Positions 18,428 to 28,394 of a stretch of 64,000 bases of DNA are shown piece after piece. The first letter of the stretch is position 1. The number at the start of each line of letters is the position of its first letter. The notes beneath the pieces are model-generated. The model was not told the origin of the DNA. It searched no databases and saw only the letters and a list, made by a program, of their open reading frames with translations. Made by a program: the position numbers and the translations under genes. Source of the DNA: Xenophilus sp. AP218F (GTDB lineage: Bacteria; Pseudomonadota; Gammaproteobacteria; Burkholderiales; Chromobacteriaceae); contig NJIE01000003.1 in assembly GCA_002213445.1 (NCBI GenBank), forward strand, positions 1 through 64,000. Reading direction: 5' to 3'.

Positions 18428-19945
18428 ATGCGAACTCTGCTCTTGCTGGCCGCCGCCGCCCTGGCCGGCGCCCTTACCCTTTACGCCTTCGCCCCCTACC
18501 GGCTGTTCTGGATCATGCCGCTGGCGCTGGCCGCGCTGGCCGAGCTGGTGGAACGCGCGCCGCAACGCGCCTTCTGGCTGGGCTACGTCTGGGGCGTGGC
18601 CGCCTACGCCAGCAACTTCAACTGGATCTACAACAGCCTGCACGACGTCGCCGGGCTTCCGGCCTGGATCGCGCTGCCGCTGGTGCTGCTGCTGCCCGCC
18701 TATCTCGCCCTCTATCCCGGCCTCGCCGCCTGGCTGGCCTGCCGCGTCGACCGCCGCGCCTGGGTGCGCTGGCTGATCGCCTTTCCGGCGCTGTGGGAGC
18801 TGGGCGAATGGCTGCGCAGCTGGGTGATGACCGGCTTTCCCTGGGCCGCCGCCGGCTACTCGCAGATCACCGAAAGCCCGCTGTCCGGCTACGCGCCGCT
18901 GGGCGGCGTGCATCTGGTCAGCTACCTGGTGGCGCTCTCGGCCGGCATCGTCGTGTTGCTGGCCCGCGGCACGATGCGCGCCCGCGGCGCGCTGCTGCTG
19001 ACGCTGGCGCTGCTGTGGGGCAACGGCTTGTGGCTGAAAAGCGTGGAGTGGACCCAGCCGGTGGGCAAGCCGATCAGCGTGGCGCTGGCCCAGGGCGATA
19101 TCGATCAGGAAATCAAGTGGTCGCCGGAAAACCTGGAAAAGTCGCTGCTCACCTATTACCGCCAGGTGGCGGTGAGCAAGGCCGACCTGATGATCCTGCC
19201 GGAAACCGCGCTGCCGCTGTTTCTTGACGATTTGCCCTCCGGCTATCTGACCATGATCCGCGGCGAAGCTCGCCGCGCCGACATGGCGCTGGTCAGCGGC
19301 GTGCCGCGCCGCACCGACGACGGCAAGGGCTACCTCAACGCCGTGGTGGCCCTGTCCGACCCCAAGATGCCCTATTACGCCAAGGACCATCTGGTGCCCT
19401 TCGGCGAGTTCGTGCCGCTGCCGGGGCTGATCGGCTGGATGTACCAGTTCATGCAGATGCCGATGTCGGGCTTCAGCCGCGGCGGCGCCAACCAGAAACC
19501 GATGGCGCTGGCCGGGGAGAAAGTGGCGTTCAACGTCTGCTACGAAGACAGCTTCGGCGAAGAGCTGATCGGCCCGGCCGCGCAAGCGACGATGCTGGCC
19601 AACGTCAGCAATCTGGCCTGGTTCGGCAAGAGCGTGGCGATGAGCCAGCATCTGCAGCTGTCGCAAACCCGCTCGCTGGAAACCGGCCGCTTCATGCTGC
19701 GCGCCACCAACAACGGCATGACCGCCATCATCCGCCCGGACGGCGAAATCGCGGCCATCGCCGCACCGTTCACCCAGCAGATCCTGAACGGCTTCGCCCA
19801 AGGCTATCAGGGCGAAACGCCGTACATGCGCGTCGGCAACCTGCCGGTGGTGGCCGGTTGCCTCGCGCTGTTCGCCCTGGCGCTGGGGCTGGGCCAATTG
19901 GCGCGGCGACGCCCCGGCGCCGCCGACGACAAGGCGCGCGCCTGA
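18428..19945 (+). CDS. lnt: Apolipoprotein N-acyltransferase
   Basis: An inner-membrane enzyme completing lipoprotein maturation by acylating the N-terminal cysteine of apolipoproteins. It has 505 residues from the ATG at 18428; a GTG two codons upstream is also open. An N-terminal block of about six to seven membrane segments is followed by a periplasmic nitrilase domain with the catalytic triad E259 (LPETALPLF), K319 (YAKDHLVPFGEF) and C371 (FNVCYEDSFG). A final membrane helix lies near the C-terminus. It follows ybeX as in many proteobacteria. Confidence 0.95.
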   Translation: MRTLLLLAAAALAGALTLYAFAPYRLFWIMPLALAALAELVERAPQRAFWLGYVWGVAAYASNFNWIYNSLHDVAGLPAWIALPLVLLLPAYLALYPGLAAWLACRVDRRAWVRWLIAFPALWELGEWLRSWVMTGFPWAAAGYSQITESPLSGYAPLGGVHLVSYLVALSAGIVVLLARGTMRARGALLLTLALLWGNGLWLKSVEWTQPVGKPISVALAQGDIDQEIKWSPENLEKSLLTYYRQVAVSKADLMILPETALPLFLDDLPSGYLTMIRGEARRADMALVSGVPRRTDDGKGYLNAVVALSDPKMPYYAKDHLVPFGEFVPLPGLIGWMYQFMQMPMSGFSRGGANQKPMALAGEKVAFNVCYEDSFGEELIGPAAQATMLANVSNLAWFGKSVAMSQHLQLSQTRSLETGRFMLRATNNGMTAIIRPDGEIAAIAAPFTQQILNGFAQGYQGETPYMRVGNLPVVAGCLALFALALGLGQLARRRPGAADDKARA

Positions 19946-19967
19946 CCCCATCGGGCGGCGTGCTCCA

Positions 19968-20007
19968 AAAGCAGAAGCCGTTGCCTCCCGGCAACGGCTT
20001 CTGTTTT
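19968..20007. terminator. Bidirectional terminator between lnt and MCP gene
   Basis: A 14-bp perfect stem (CAGAAGCCGTTGCC 19972-19985 with 19990-20003) has a TCCC loop. TTTT follows on both strands, and it lies between convergent genes. Confidence 0.92.
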
Positions 20008-20027
20008 GGCCGGCGGCAACGCCGCGC

Positions 20028-21674
20028 TTAGCGATCGACCCGGAAACGCGACACCAGCTGCCGCAGATTGTCCGCCAGCCGGTGCATCTCCTTGATCTGC
20101 TGCGAGGCGGAAGTGGAGGCCGCGGCGTTGCTGCTGGCGCTCTGGGCGATGCGCTCCACGTGCTGGGCGATATCCTGGCTGGCCACGCTCTGCTCCTGCA
20201 GGGCGTAGGTGATGTCGCCCACCACGCCGATCACGCCTTTGGCGCTGTCCTGGATGCGGCCGATCTCCTCGCCGCCCCTCTCCGCCAGCTCCAGCCCGGT
20301 CCTGACCCGCTCCACCGCCTGCTCCATCGAATGGCGCGAATCCTCCGAGCCCTGCTGCACATCGCGGATCATGACGGCGATTTCCTGCGTCGCCTGCGCC
20401 GTGCGCTCGGACAGCTTGCGCACCTCGTCGGCCACCACCGCGAAACCGCGGCCCATCTCGCCGGCCCGCGCCGCCTCGATGGCCGCGTTGAGCGCCAGCA
20501 GGTTGGTCTGGTCGGCGATGTCCTTGATCACCTGCATGATGCTGGAAATGGTCTGCGTCTTTTCCACCAGATTGCCGATGGTGGCCGCCGCCTGGTCCAC
20601 CGACTCGTTGATGCGCTGCATTTCGGCCACCGCGCTGGCGATGACCTGTCCGCCGGCCTGCGACAGGCTGCCGGACTCTTCGGCCAGGTTGCGCGCGTCC
20701 TGCGAGCGGTCGGAAATGTGGTTGACGCTGACGGTCAGCTCCTCGATCGACGCCGCCATCGAGGTGGCCGCCTCGCTCTGCTTCTCCGAGCCCTGCCCCA
20801 CCGCGTCGGCCTGGCTGGTGACGTGGGCGCTCATTTGCGACAGATGATTGGCGCCGTCCATGATCTCGCGCACCAGCCGCTGCAATTGCTGCTGCATGTC
20901 GCTGACCGCCGCCATCAGGCTGTCGCGGTCGCCGGCGCGCACCGGCACCGGCTCGGCCAGCTCGCCGGCGGCGATGCGCTTGACCACCGCCACCGTCTCC
21001 AGCGGATCCGCGCCCAATTGGCCGAGCACGGTTTTCAGCACGATGCCGCCCAAGATCATCAGCAATACGATGGCGACCGCCATGCCGCTGCCCAGAATCA
21101 GCAACTCGCGCCGGAAAGCCGCATCGACGTCATCCAGATAAATGCCGGTGCCGACCTTCCATTGCCAGACCGGCGTGGTTTGCAGGTAGGAAATCTTGGG
21201 TTGCGGCGTATCGAAGCCCGGTTTGTCCCAGACGTACTCGGTAAAGCCCTTGCCGCCGCCGGCGTTGACGTTGGCCTCGAACAGCGCGCCCAGATCCTGG
21301 CCGCTGCCTTCCTTGATGCCGTGAATGGGCTTGCCTATCATCGCCGACTTGACCCCATGCACCACGTAGATCCAGTCGCGGTCGTAGGCAAAGTAATATT
21401 CCTTGCCGTCGTAGCGCAGGCTGTTGAGAATGGCCGCCGCTTCGGCCTTGGCCTGCGCCTCCGGCATCTTGCCGCTTTGCGCCAGCGCTTCGAAGTGCCC
21501 GACGATGCCGACCGCGCCTTCCACCAGGTTGCGCACCTTGTCTTCGCGGTCCTGCAGCATGCTGTGCTTTTGATTGATGGCCGCCATCATGCCGAAGGCG
21601 CAGATGATGATCACCACGATCAGCAGCAAACCCATCAGTCGCGCCTTGAGCGTCAGCCCGGTCCTTGCATTCAT
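20028..21674 (-). CDS. Methyl-accepting chemotaxis protein with single Cache domain
   Basis: 548 residues. The first membrane helix (about 12-33) is followed by a periplasmic sCache_2-like domain to about residue 185, with [35 protein letters not shown] and [15 protein letters not shown]. After the second membrane helix come HAMP and the signalling hairpin containing [20 protein letters not shown]. sCache_2 receptors often sense small organic acids, but the ligand here is unknown. No C-terminal CheR-tethering pentapeptide is present. It is a single transcription unit with the shared terminator at 19968-20007. Confidence 0.92.
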   Translation of the reverse strand: MNARTGLTLKARLMGLLLIVVIIICAFGMMAAINQKHSMLQDREDKVRNLVEGAVGIVGHFEALAQSGKMPEAQAKAEAAAILNSLRYDGKEYYFAYDRDWIYVVHGVKSAMIGKPIHGIKEGSGQDLGALFEANVNAGGGKGFTEYVWDKPGFDTPQPKISYLQTTPVWQWKVGTGIYLDDVDAAFRRELLILGSGMAVAIVLLMILGGIVLKTVLGQLGADPLETVAVVKRIAAGELAEPVPVRAGDRDSLMAAVSDMQQQLQRLVREIMDGANHLSQMSAHVTSQADAVGQGSEKQSEAATSMAASIEELTVSVNHISDRSQDARNLAEESGSLSQAGGQVIASAVAEMQRINESVDQAAATIGNLVEKTQTISSIMQVIKDIADQTNLLALNAAIEAARAGEMGRGFAVVADEVRKLSERTAQATQEIAVMIRDVQQGSEDSRHSMEQAVERVRTGLELAERGGEEIGRIQDSAKGVIGVVGDITYALQEQSVASQDIAQHVERIAQSASSNAAASTSASQQIKEMHRLADNLRQLVSRFRVDR

Positions 21675-21779
21675 GCGCCTACCCCTTTTTTCGTCGTCCG
21701 CGGTCCCTCTGAGCGCACGCTCTCCAAGCGGGCCGCTGTTTTCTGAGTGTAGAGAGCGGATTGTGCCGCCGCCACCAGC

Positions 21780-21822
21780 AAATGCGGGCAGGGCGCGCCC
21801 GACTGGCGCGCCCTGCCCGCAT
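21780..21822 (-). terminator. Long-stem terminator after mmsA
   Basis: An 18-bp perfect stem (21782-21799 with 21805-21822) has a five-base loop. On the minus strand it ends in TTT. The stem is unusually long, but the U tract is short. Confidence 0.75.
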
Positions 21823-21845
21823 CAAAACGCCGCCGCCGACCGGCC

Positions 21846-23333
21846 TTACTTCATCGTCGGCATGGCGAATTCGGCCGCCAGCCGCTCCGGCCAGCGGCTG
21901 GTGACGGTCTTCATCCGGGTGTAGAAGCGCACGCCTTCCGCGCCGTGCATGTGATGGTCGCCGAACAGCGAGGCTTTCCAGCCGCCAAAGCTGTGGAAGG
22001 CCATCGGCACCGGAATCGGCACGTTGATGCCCACCATGCCCACCTGGATGCGGTGGCTGAACTCGCGCGCCGCCGCGCCGCTGGCGGTAAACAGGCTGAC
22101 GCCGTTGGCGTAGGGGTGGGCGTTGATCAGTTCGATGGCGCGAGCGAAGTCGGGCACCCGCACCACCGCCAGCACCGGTCCGAAAATCTCCTCGCGGTAA
22201 ATGGTCATCTGCGGCTCGACATGGTCGAACAGGCAGGGGCCGAAGAAGTAGCCTTGCGGCTGCCCAGGATGCGCGTAATCGCGGCCGTCCACCAGCAGCC
22301 GCGCGCCCTCGGCCACGCCTTGATCGACGTAAGCGCGCACCTTGGCGCGGTGCGCGGCGCTGATCAGCGGCCCCATCTCCGCGCCGGCGTCGTCGCCCTG
22401 GCCGATCTTGAGCGCCGCGGCGCGCTCGGCCAGCCGCGCCACCAGCGCGTCGCCTATCTCGCCCACCGCCAGCGCCACCGAAATCGCCATGCAGCGCTCG
22501 CCGGCCGAACCGTAAGCCGCGCCGATCAGCGCCTCCACCGCGTTGTCGAGGTCGGCGTCCGGCAACACCACCATATGGTTCTTGGCGCCGCCCAGCGCCT
22601 GCACCCGCTTGCCGTGGCGCGCGCCGGTTTCATAGATGTAACGGGCGATGGGCGTGGAGCCGACGAAGCTGATCGCCGCCACGTCCGGATGCGTCAACAG
22701 CGCGTCCACCGCCTCCTTGTCGCCGTGCACCACATTGAACACGCCGGCCGGCAAACCCGCCTCGGCCAGCAGTTCGGCCAGCAGCAGGCTGGCGGAAGGG
22801 TTGCGCTCCGAGGGTTTGAGAATGAAGCAATTGCCGCTGGCGATGGCCAGCGGGAACATCCACAGCGGCACCATGGCCGGAAAGTTGAAAGGCGTGACGC
22901 CGGCCACCACGCCCAGGGGCTGGCGCAAGGAGTGGCTGTCGATGCCGCCGCCCACTTGCTCGGTAAATTCGCCCTTCAGCAGCTGGGGGATGCCACAGGC
23001 GAACTCCACCACCTCCAGCCCGCGCTGCACTTCGCCCAGGGCGTCCGACACCAGCTTGCCGTGCTCGCTGGAGATCAGCTCCGCCAGACGCTGCTGATTG
23101 TCCTCAAGCAGGGCCTTGAAACGGAACATCACCCGCGCGCGCTTGAGCGGCGAGGTTTCCGCCCAGCCCGGATAGGCGCGCCGCGCCACCGCCACCGCGT
23201 GTCCCACCTCGTCCGCGCTAGCCAGCGGCACGCGGGCGCAGGCCGCGCCGCTGGCCGGATTGAAGGCTTCGCCAAAGCGTCCGCTTTGCCCCTGGCAGCG
23301 CTCGCCGCCGATGTAATGACTGAGTTCTTGCAT
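21846..23333 (-). CDS. mmsA: Methylmalonate/malonate-semialdehyde dehydrogenase (CoA-acylating)
   Basis: Oxidises (methyl)malonate semialdehyde with CoA and NAD+ to propionyl- or acetyl-CoA. It has 495 residues from the ATG at 23333, which has AGAGG six bases upstream. The aldehyde-dehydrogenase core includes [18 protein letters not shown] and the catalytic C281 in GSAGERCMA. The C-terminal [19 protein letters not shown] is typical of MmsA. It lies 20 bases downstream of an omega-amino-acid transaminase, so malonate semialdehyde from beta-alanine is the likely substrate. The longer open frame extending to 24524 is an overlap with the transaminase and not a fusion. Confidence 0.94.
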   Translation of the reverse strand: MQELSHYIGGERCQGQSGRFGEAFNPASGAACARVPLASADEVGHAVAVARRAYPGWAETSPLKRARVMFRFKALLEDNQQRLAELISSEHGKLVSDALGEVQRGLEVVEFACGIPQLLKGEFTEQVGGGIDSHSLRQPLGVVAGVTPFNFPAMVPLWMFPLAIASGNCFILKPSERNPSASLLLAELLAEAGLPAGVFNVVHGDKEAVDALLTHPDVAAISFVGSTPIARYIYETGARHGKRVQALGGAKNHMVVLPDADLDNAVEALIGAAYGSAGERCMAISVALAVGEIGDALVARLAERAAALKIGQGDDAGAEMGPLISAAHRAKVRAYVDQGVAEGARLLVDGRDYAHPGQPQGYFFGPCLFDHVEPQMTIYREEIFGPVLAVVRVPDFARAIELINAHPYANGVSLFTASGAAAREFSHRIQVGMVGINVPIPVPMAFHSFGGWKASLFGDHHMHGAEGVRFYTRMKTVTSRWPERLAAEFAMPTMK

Positions 23334-23353
23334 GCCATCCTCTTTCTTGCCGG

Positions 23354-24670
23354 TTATTCGATGCTGGCGACAGCTTCGCCTATGGTGTGGAAAATCCGTT
23401 CGATCTCGTCTTCCGAGACGATCAGCGGCGGCGACACCGCCAGGATGTCTCCGGTGCAGCGCAGCAGCACGCCGCGCTCCCAACACTTGAGGAAGGCCTC
23501 GTAACCGCGCTTGCCCGGCGCGCCCGGCCGGGATTCCAGCTCGACACCGGCGACCAGGCCCAGGTTGCGGATGTCCTTGATGTGCCGGCGGCCGCGCAAG
23601 GCGTGCGCCCGCTCCTCGAAAGCGGCCGACAGGCCGGCGGCCCGTTCGAACAGATGCTCCTCGCGGTACAGCTCCAGCGCCGCCACCGCCGCGGCGCAGG
23701 CCAGGGGGTGGGCGGAATAGGTGTAGCCGTGCGGAAACTCGATCGCGCCATCTGCTGCGGCGGCCATGAAGGCGTCGTGGATTTCCTGCTTGACCAAGAC
23801 CGCGCCCATCGGCACCGCGCCGTTGGTCAGCCCCTTGGCGCAGGTGAGGATATCCGGCAGCACGCCGAACTTGTTGGCGGCCCAATCGGCGCCCAGCCGG
23901 CCAAAACCGGTGATCACCTCGTCGAAAATCAGCAGGATTCCGTATTTGTCGCAAATCTCGCGCAGGCGCTGAAGGTAGCCTTGCGGCGGAATCAGCACCC
24001 CGGTGGAGCCGGCCATCGGCTCGACGATGACGGCGGCCACGGTGGAAGGGTCGTGCAGGGTCAGCAGGCGCTGCTCCAGCTCGTCGGCGAACTCCGCGCC
24101 GCGCGCCGGCTGGCCGCGGCTGAACGCGTTGCGCGCCAGGTCGTGCGTGCTGCGCAGATGGTCGACGCAGGGCAGCGCTACCGGGAACAGCTTGCGATTG
24201 CCTGCGATGCCGCCCACCGATACGCCGCCGAAGTTGACGCCGTGATAGCCGCGCTCGCGGCCGATCAGCTTGACCCGGCCGCCATCGCCGCGGGCGCGAT
24301 GGTAACCGATGGCCATCTTCAGCGCGGTGTCCGCCGCCTCGGAGCCGGAGCCGACGAAAAACGCCTTGCTCAAGCCTTTGGGCGCCATCGCCACCAGCCG
24401 GCTGGCCGCCTCGAAAGCCTTGGGGTGCGCCATCTGGAACGGAGGCGCGTAATCCAGCGTCGCCAGCTGCCGGGCCACCGCGTCGACGATGGGCTGGCGA
24501 TTGTGGCCGGCGGCGACGCACCACAGGCCGGCGCTGCCGTCCAGTATCTGCCGTCCCTGATCATCGCGGTAATACATGCCGTCGGCGCTGACCAGCATGC
24601 GCGGAGCGCGCTTGAACTGGCGGTTGGCGGTAAACGGCATCCAGAAGGCATCCATGTCGATCGCGCTCAT
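23354..24670 (-). CDS. Omega-amino acid (beta-alanine):pyruvate aminotransferase
   Basis: A class-III PLP aminotransferase of 438 residues. The PLP lysine is K279 in [17 protein letters not shown], and D250 in [13 protein letters not shown] binds the pyridine nitrogen. The N-terminal part ([11 protein letters not shown]) and [14 protein letters not shown] closely follow the Pseudomonas omega-amino acid:pyruvate transaminase. It converts beta-alanine and pyruvate to malonate semialdehyde and alanine, the substrate of the adjacent MmsA. It is not the well-known C. violaceum amine transaminase used in biocatalysis, which has a different N-terminus. Confidence 0.9.
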   Translation of the reverse strand: MSAIDMDAFWMPFTANRQFKRAPRMLVSADGMYYRDDQGRQILDGSAGLWCVAAGHNRQPIVDAVARQLATLDYAPPFQMAHPKAFEAASRLVAMAPKGLSKAFFVGSGSEAADTALKMAIGYHRARGDGGRVKLIGRERGYHGVNFGGVSVGGIAGNRKLFPVALPCVDHLRSTHDLARNAFSRGQPARGAEFADELEQRLLTLHDPSTVAAVIVEPMAGSTGVLIPPQGYLQRLREICDKYGILLIFDEVITGFGRLGADWAANKFGVLPDILTCAKGLTNGAVPMGAVLVKQEIHDAFMAAAADGAIEFPHGYTYSAHPLACAAAVAALELYREEHLFERAAGLSAAFEERAHALRGRRHIKDIRNLGLVAGVELESRPGAPGKRGYEAFLKCWERGVLLRCTGDILAVSPPLIVSEDEIERIFHTIGEAVASIE

Positions 24671-24760
24671 CTCTCGTGCTCCAGGCGGGTGGGATGTTTA
24701 ATAATCTAGACAGCCGCCCACGGGAATGACAGATACAGTTGCGCGATTTTTCGCGCTGCC

Positions 24761-24782
24761 GTACTGGTGAAATGCCCAGTAC
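24761..24782. promoter_or_regulatory. Inverted repeat upstream of the transaminase gene
   Basis: GTACTGG-N8-CCAGTAC, a perfect 7+7 dyad, lies about 90 bases before the transaminase ATG. Read on the minus strand its left half is in ACTGTACTGG, and a related ACTGTATCTG occurs at 24730-24739. It is a candidate operator, possibly for the MocR regulator at 26956-28389. Confidence 0.4.
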
Positions 24783-24799
24783 AGTCAGACGGCGGACGC

Positions 24800-24826
24800 A
24801 AAAAAGCCCGGCCAGGAAGGCCGGGC
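24800..24826 (-). terminator. Rho-independent terminator of the dCache MCP gene
   Basis: GCCCGGCC (24806-24813) pairs with GGCCGGGC (24819-24826) over a five-base loop. A T6 tract follows on the minus strand, 15 bases after the stop. Confidence 0.93.
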
Positions 24827-24840
24827 CGGCAACGCGTCGA

Positions 24841-26718
24841 TCAGACGCGGAAGCTGGAGAACAGCTGGCGCATATTGCTGGCCGATTCCGACAAGCCGCC
24901 CAGGGTGTCGCGCACGGTTTGCAGCGCGTCGTCGCTATCCACGATGCGGCCGTTGATCTGCTCGGTGCTCTGCGCGATCAGGGTGGTGGCCTTGTGCTGC
25001 TCGCTGGTGGACAGGGTGATTTCGTTCATCTTGGCCATCACCTCCTCCATCGCCTGCTGGATCTGCTCGATGCGCTCCACGGCATTGGTGGTGAGCTCCA
25101 CCCCGCCGTCCACCGAAGCGACGGTGCGCTGCATATTGCTCACCGCCTGGCTGGTTTCCTCGCGGATGGTGCTCACCATGCTGGAAATCTCCACCGTGGC
25201 CTGGCCAGTGCGTTCGGCCAGTTTGCGCACCTCGTCGGCCACCACCGCGAAGCCGCGGCCCATCTCGCCGGCGCGCGCCGCCTCGATCGCCGCGTTCAAG
25301 GCCAGCAGATTGGTCTGGTCGGCGATATCCTTGATCACGTTGGTGATGCCGCTGATTTGCTGCGAACGCTGATCCAGCGAGCCGAGCATGCTGGACAGGC
25401 CCTTGACCGCCTCCACCGTGCTGTTCATTTCATTGGAGATGCGCTGGATGCCGCGCGAGCTCTCGCTGGACACTTCGCCGGTATGGTTGACCAGCGTATC
25501 GGCCTCGCGCGCGGCGTCGGCGATGTGGGAAATGCTGACGGTGATCTCTTCCAGCGTCGCGGCGTTGGAGCTGGACACGTCCGCTATCTGGCGCGAATCG
25601 CGCGCCACCTTGTCCACGGTGTCGCTGACGCTCTCCACTCCGCCGGTCACCCGCTCCGCCTCTTCCTTCACGGCGATGAACATCTTTTGCAGCTGCCCGA
25701 TGAAGCGGTTGAACGCCGTGGCCGTTTCGGCGATTTCGTCCTGCCCGGTCACCTCGATGCGCCGGGTCAGATCGCCCTCGCCCTGCGAGATTTCCATCAT
25801 CGCGTTGCGCAGGCGGCCCAGGCCCGCCAGCATGCGGCTGAGCATGAAGCTGGCGATGGGGATCAGCACCAGCACGCACAGACAGCCCAGACCCACCACG
25901 GTGAACAGCAGGGTATTGAGCGGGCCGGACACCACCGACTCGTCGATCACCACCCCCAGCAGCCAGTTGGTGCCTTGCACCGCCTCCACTTCAACCAGTT
26001 TGTCCTCGCCGTTGATCTGCACCCGCGACATTTCCCGCGAAGCGGCCAGCTGGTTGAGGCGGTCGGCCGTCAGCTCCGGCACCTTCTCGCTCAGCGCTTT
26101 CAGCGTCAGGGCGGTATCCGGGTGGGCGATCACCTTGCCGGCCTTGTCCACCAGGAAAGCGTAGCCGTTGCCGCGCAGCTTGGCCGACAGCACGGTCTTG
26201 ACCAGGTCGTCGATGAAGATGTCGCCGCCGACCACCGCTTTCAGGTTGCTGCCTTCCAGCACCGGCGAAACGAAAGTCACCACCAGCTTCTTGGTGTCGA
26301 AATCGACGTAAGGATCGGAAACGCCGGGCTTGCCCCCGGTCTTGGCCTGCTGGTACCACGGGCGGGCGACCGGGTCATAGCCTTGCGGCTGCGGCTTGAA
26401 GTCGGAGCGGATCATCACATGCTCCGCCGTGCCGATATAGGTCATATCGTAACCGCCGGCCTGACTCAGCCGGGCCAGCGTGGCGCGGGGATCCGGCGTG
26501 CCGACCAGCGGATTGGCGGCGATCACCACCTTGACCTTGCTCTGGTACCAGTCCGACACCAGGTTGGCGTAGCCGGTGGCGGTGCCCGACAGTTCGTTTT
26601 CCGCGCCGCGCACGATTTCGGTGCGCATCTGTCCGTACACCAGAACGGTGATCACCATGCCCAGCAGCAGCAGCAGGACGGCGATAAAAAAAATCAGTTT
26701 TACACGCAAAGAGCGCAT
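24841..26718 (-). CDS. Methyl-accepting chemotaxis protein with double Cache domain, probable amino-acid sensor
   Basis: 625 residues. Membrane helix about 7-29; dCache_1 periplasmic domain about 35-275; second helix about 280-302; HAMP; then the signalling hairpin with [20 protein letters not shown]. The distal Cache module has Y114, R119, W121, Y122, D139 and D166. All lie at a constant offset of seven from the PctA residues I recall as the amino-acid-binding signature (Y121, R126, W128, Y129, D146, D173). This argues for an L-amino-acid or amine ligand. The pattern is seen; the ligand is inferred. Confidence 0.93.
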   Translation of the reverse strand: MRSLRVKLIFFIAVLLLLLGMVITVLVYGQMRTEIVRGAENELSGTATGYANLVSDWYQSKVKVVIAANPLVGTPDPRATLARLSQAGGYDMTYIGTAEHVMIRSDFKPQPQGYDPVARPWYQQAKTGGKPGVSDPYVDFDTKKLVVTFVSPVLEGSNLKAVVGGDIFIDDLVKTVLSAKLRGNGYAFLVDKAGKVIAHPDTALTLKALSEKVPELTADRLNQLAASREMSRVQINGEDKLVEVEAVQGTNWLLGVVIDESVVSGPLNTLLFTVVGLGCLCVLVLIPIASFMLSRMLAGLGRLRNAMMEISQGEGDLTRRIEVTGQDEIAETATAFNRFIGQLQKMFIAVKEEAERVTGGVESVSDTVDKVARDSRQIADVSSSNAATLEEITVSISHIADAAREADTLVNHTGEVSSESSRGIQRISNEMNSTVEAVKGLSSMLGSLDQRSQQISGITNVIKDIADQTNLLALNAAIEAARAGEMGRGFAVVADEVRKLAERTGQATVEISSMVSTIREETSQAVSNMQRTVASVDGGVELTTNAVERIEQIQQAMEEVMAKMNEITLSTSEQHKATTLIAQSTEQINGRIVDSDDALQTVRDTLGGLSESASNMRQLFSSFRV

Positions 26719-26955
26719 TGCACTTCTCCCTATCCCCGATTACCTTGAGTGCCAGCACAGCCAATCAACGCCTGCTTGGCGCGTTATGTTTTTGGCCCAT
26801 CCAATCATCGGTGTAGTCCTGATCGCTACAAAGCTCAACAGGGATCTGCACCATAAAATTTTCAGAGTTGTAACGCCGTTGCAACGGCTGATATTTATCA
26901 CAAATCCATTTAGCACAAAATACCCATTTTGAATTTCAACGGGACATCGAAGGCA
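26719..26955. other. Divergent promoter region between MCP and MocR genes
   Basis: About 240 bases, AT-rich towards the MocR side. It holds a 14-bp perfect palindrome at 26875-26888 (annotated separately). I found no convincing sigma-28 flagellar promoter and no clear sigma-70 pair on the MCP side. Confidence 0.5.
26875..26888. promoter_or_regulatory. 14-bp palindrome upstream of the MocR gene
   Basis: GCCGTTGCAACGGC is a perfect dyad 68 bases before the regulator start. It is preceded by GTTGTAAC, which resembles a further half site. It is a candidate operator for autoregulation or for control of the divergent chemoreceptor gene. Confidence 0.4.
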
Positions 26956-28389
26956 ATGCGGCTGGCACATCAACGCGAAAACGGCATGACGCTGGTGGAA
27001 AGCGTAAGCCATAGCATTATTCGCGCCATCAAAGACGGGCAATGGCCGATAGGCGGGCGGATTCCGTCTATTCGACAGCTGGCCCGCGACTGGGAAATCA
27101 GCCCGTTCAGCGTGGCCGAAGCCTACGACCGGCTGGTGGCGCAAGGCTATCTGCACGCTCGGGCCGGCTCCGGTTTTTTCGTCGCCGGCGGGGGCAAGCC
27201 CGCGCCGGCGGCGCCGGCCGTGGAGCTGAGCGCGCTGCCGGTGGACGATCACTGGTTGCTGCAGCAGGTGTTCGAGCACGACGACGATGCCTTGCTCGTC
27301 GGCTGCGGCTGGCTGCCGCCCGACTGGCGCGACGCCAACGCCCAGCAGCGGGCGCTGCGCGCGCTGGCGCGCCAGCCCAATCGCGGCTTGGGCTATGGCG
27401 ATCCCAGAGGCCTGGCCATCCTGCGCAGCCTGCTGGCCGAGAAACTGGCGGAGAAAGGCATTCCCGCCGGCGCGCGGCAGATTGTCTTGAGCCAGGGAGC
27501 CAGCCGGGCGCTGGATATGGTCGCCGGCACTTTCCTGCAGCCGGGGGACTGCGTGCTGGTGGACGACCCGGGTTACTGCAATTTGCTGTCGTCCTTGCGG
27601 CATCGCGGCCTGCGCCTGCTGGGCGTGCCTTGGGGGCCGCAGGGGCCGCAACTGGCGCCGCTGCAGACGCTGCTCGAGGCCCATCGTCCCAAGGCCTTCT
27701 TCACCAACCCCTGGCTGCACAACCCCACCGGGGCCAGTTATTCGCCCAGTTGCGCGCATCAGGTAGTCAAACTGGCCGAGCAATACCAGATGCTGCTGAT
27801 CGAAGACGACGTTTCCGCCGACTTTTGCGAGCCGCGCAGCCCGACGCTGGCGGCGCTCGACGGATTGCGCCAGACGATCTACATCGGCAGTTTCTCCAAA
27901 AGCGTGGCGCCCGGCCTGCGGGTCGGCTATCTGGCCGCCGATGATGACAAGCTGGCGGCCCTGCTGCGCTACAAGATGATGTCGGGCCTGACCAGCGCCG
28001 AGCTGAACGAGCGGCTGGTCGCCGAAATCGTGCAGCAGGGCGGTTATCGCCGCCAGCTAGAGCGGCTGGGCAAGCAGCTGGCCGCGGCGCAGCAACGCGC
28101 GCAGCGCCAGTTGCGGCAACTGGGATGGCGCTTGTTCGCCGAGCCGGACAACGGCTTGTTCTTGCTGGCGCAACCGCCCGAGCCTTGCGATCCCCGCCAG
28201 TTGGCCGAAACGGCGCGCAAGCAAGGCATCCTGCTGGCCCCCGGCCACCTGTTTCGCCCCTACTCGGCCGACTCCGCCTGGCTGCGCTTCAACGTCGCCT
28301 ACGCCCACGCGCCCAGGCTTTGGCAATTCCTGGCCGAATGCCGCCCCGTTGGTGATAGCATGCAAGCGGAACAGGCTGCAAAGGAGTGA
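26956..28389 (+). CDS. MocR-type GntR/aminotransferase-like transcriptional regulator
   Basis: 477 residues from the ATG at 26956 (AAGG nearby); a later ATG at 26986 is possible. An N-terminal GntR winged helix (about 11-76, with GGRIPSIRQLARDWEISPFSVAEAYDRL) is joined to a fold-type I aminotransferase-like domain. The PLP lysine is K315 in GSFSKSVAPGLRVGY, and HNPTGASYSP is also conserved. Such proteins sense PLP or PLP-amino-acid adducts and control vitamin B6 or amine metabolism. Candidates for its targets are its own divergent neighbour and the beta-alanine operon, but this is not shown. It is coupled to the MOSC gene downstream. Confidence 0.9.
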   Translation: MRLAHQRENGMTLVESVSHSIIRAIKDGQWPIGGRIPSIRQLARDWEISPFSVAEAYDRLVAQGYLHARAGSGFFVAGGGKPAPAAPAVELSALPVDDHWLLQQVFEHDDDALLVGCGWLPPDWRDANAQQRALRALARQPNRGLGYGDPRGLAILRSLLAEKLAEKGIPAGARQIVLSQGASRALDMVAGTFLQPGDCVLVDDPGYCNLLSSLRHRGLRLLGVPWGPQGPQLAPLQTLLEAHRPKAFFTNPWLHNPTGASYSPSCAHQVVKLAEQYQMLLIEDDVSADFCEPRSPTLAALDGLRQTIYIGSFSKSVAPGLRVGYLAADDDKLAALLRYKMMSGLTSAELNERLVAEIVQQGGYRRQLERLGKQLAAAQQRAQRQLRQLGWRLFAEPDNGLFLLAQPPEPCDPRQLAETARKQGILLAPGHLFRPYSADSAWLRFNVAYAHAPRLWQFLAECRPVGDSMQAEQAAKE

Positions 28390-28394
28390 AAAGC

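Noticed and set aside
21846-24524. 892-codon minus-strand frame suggesting a transaminase-dehydrogenase fusion
   Set aside because: The upstream 397 codons are the wrong frame of the transaminase gene. mmsA has its own ATG and ribosome site at 23333, and the transaminase stop is intact.
24784-24795. Neisseria-like DNA uptake sequence (GTCAGACGGC, 9 of 10 bases)
   Set aside because: A single imperfect copy in 64 kb. True uptake sequences occur many times, so chance is the simplest explanation.
21675-26955. Sigma-28 (flagellar-class) promoters upstream of the chemoreceptor genes
   Set aside because: I searched by eye for TAAA...GCCGATAA-type pairs with proper spacing on the coding strand and found none convincing.
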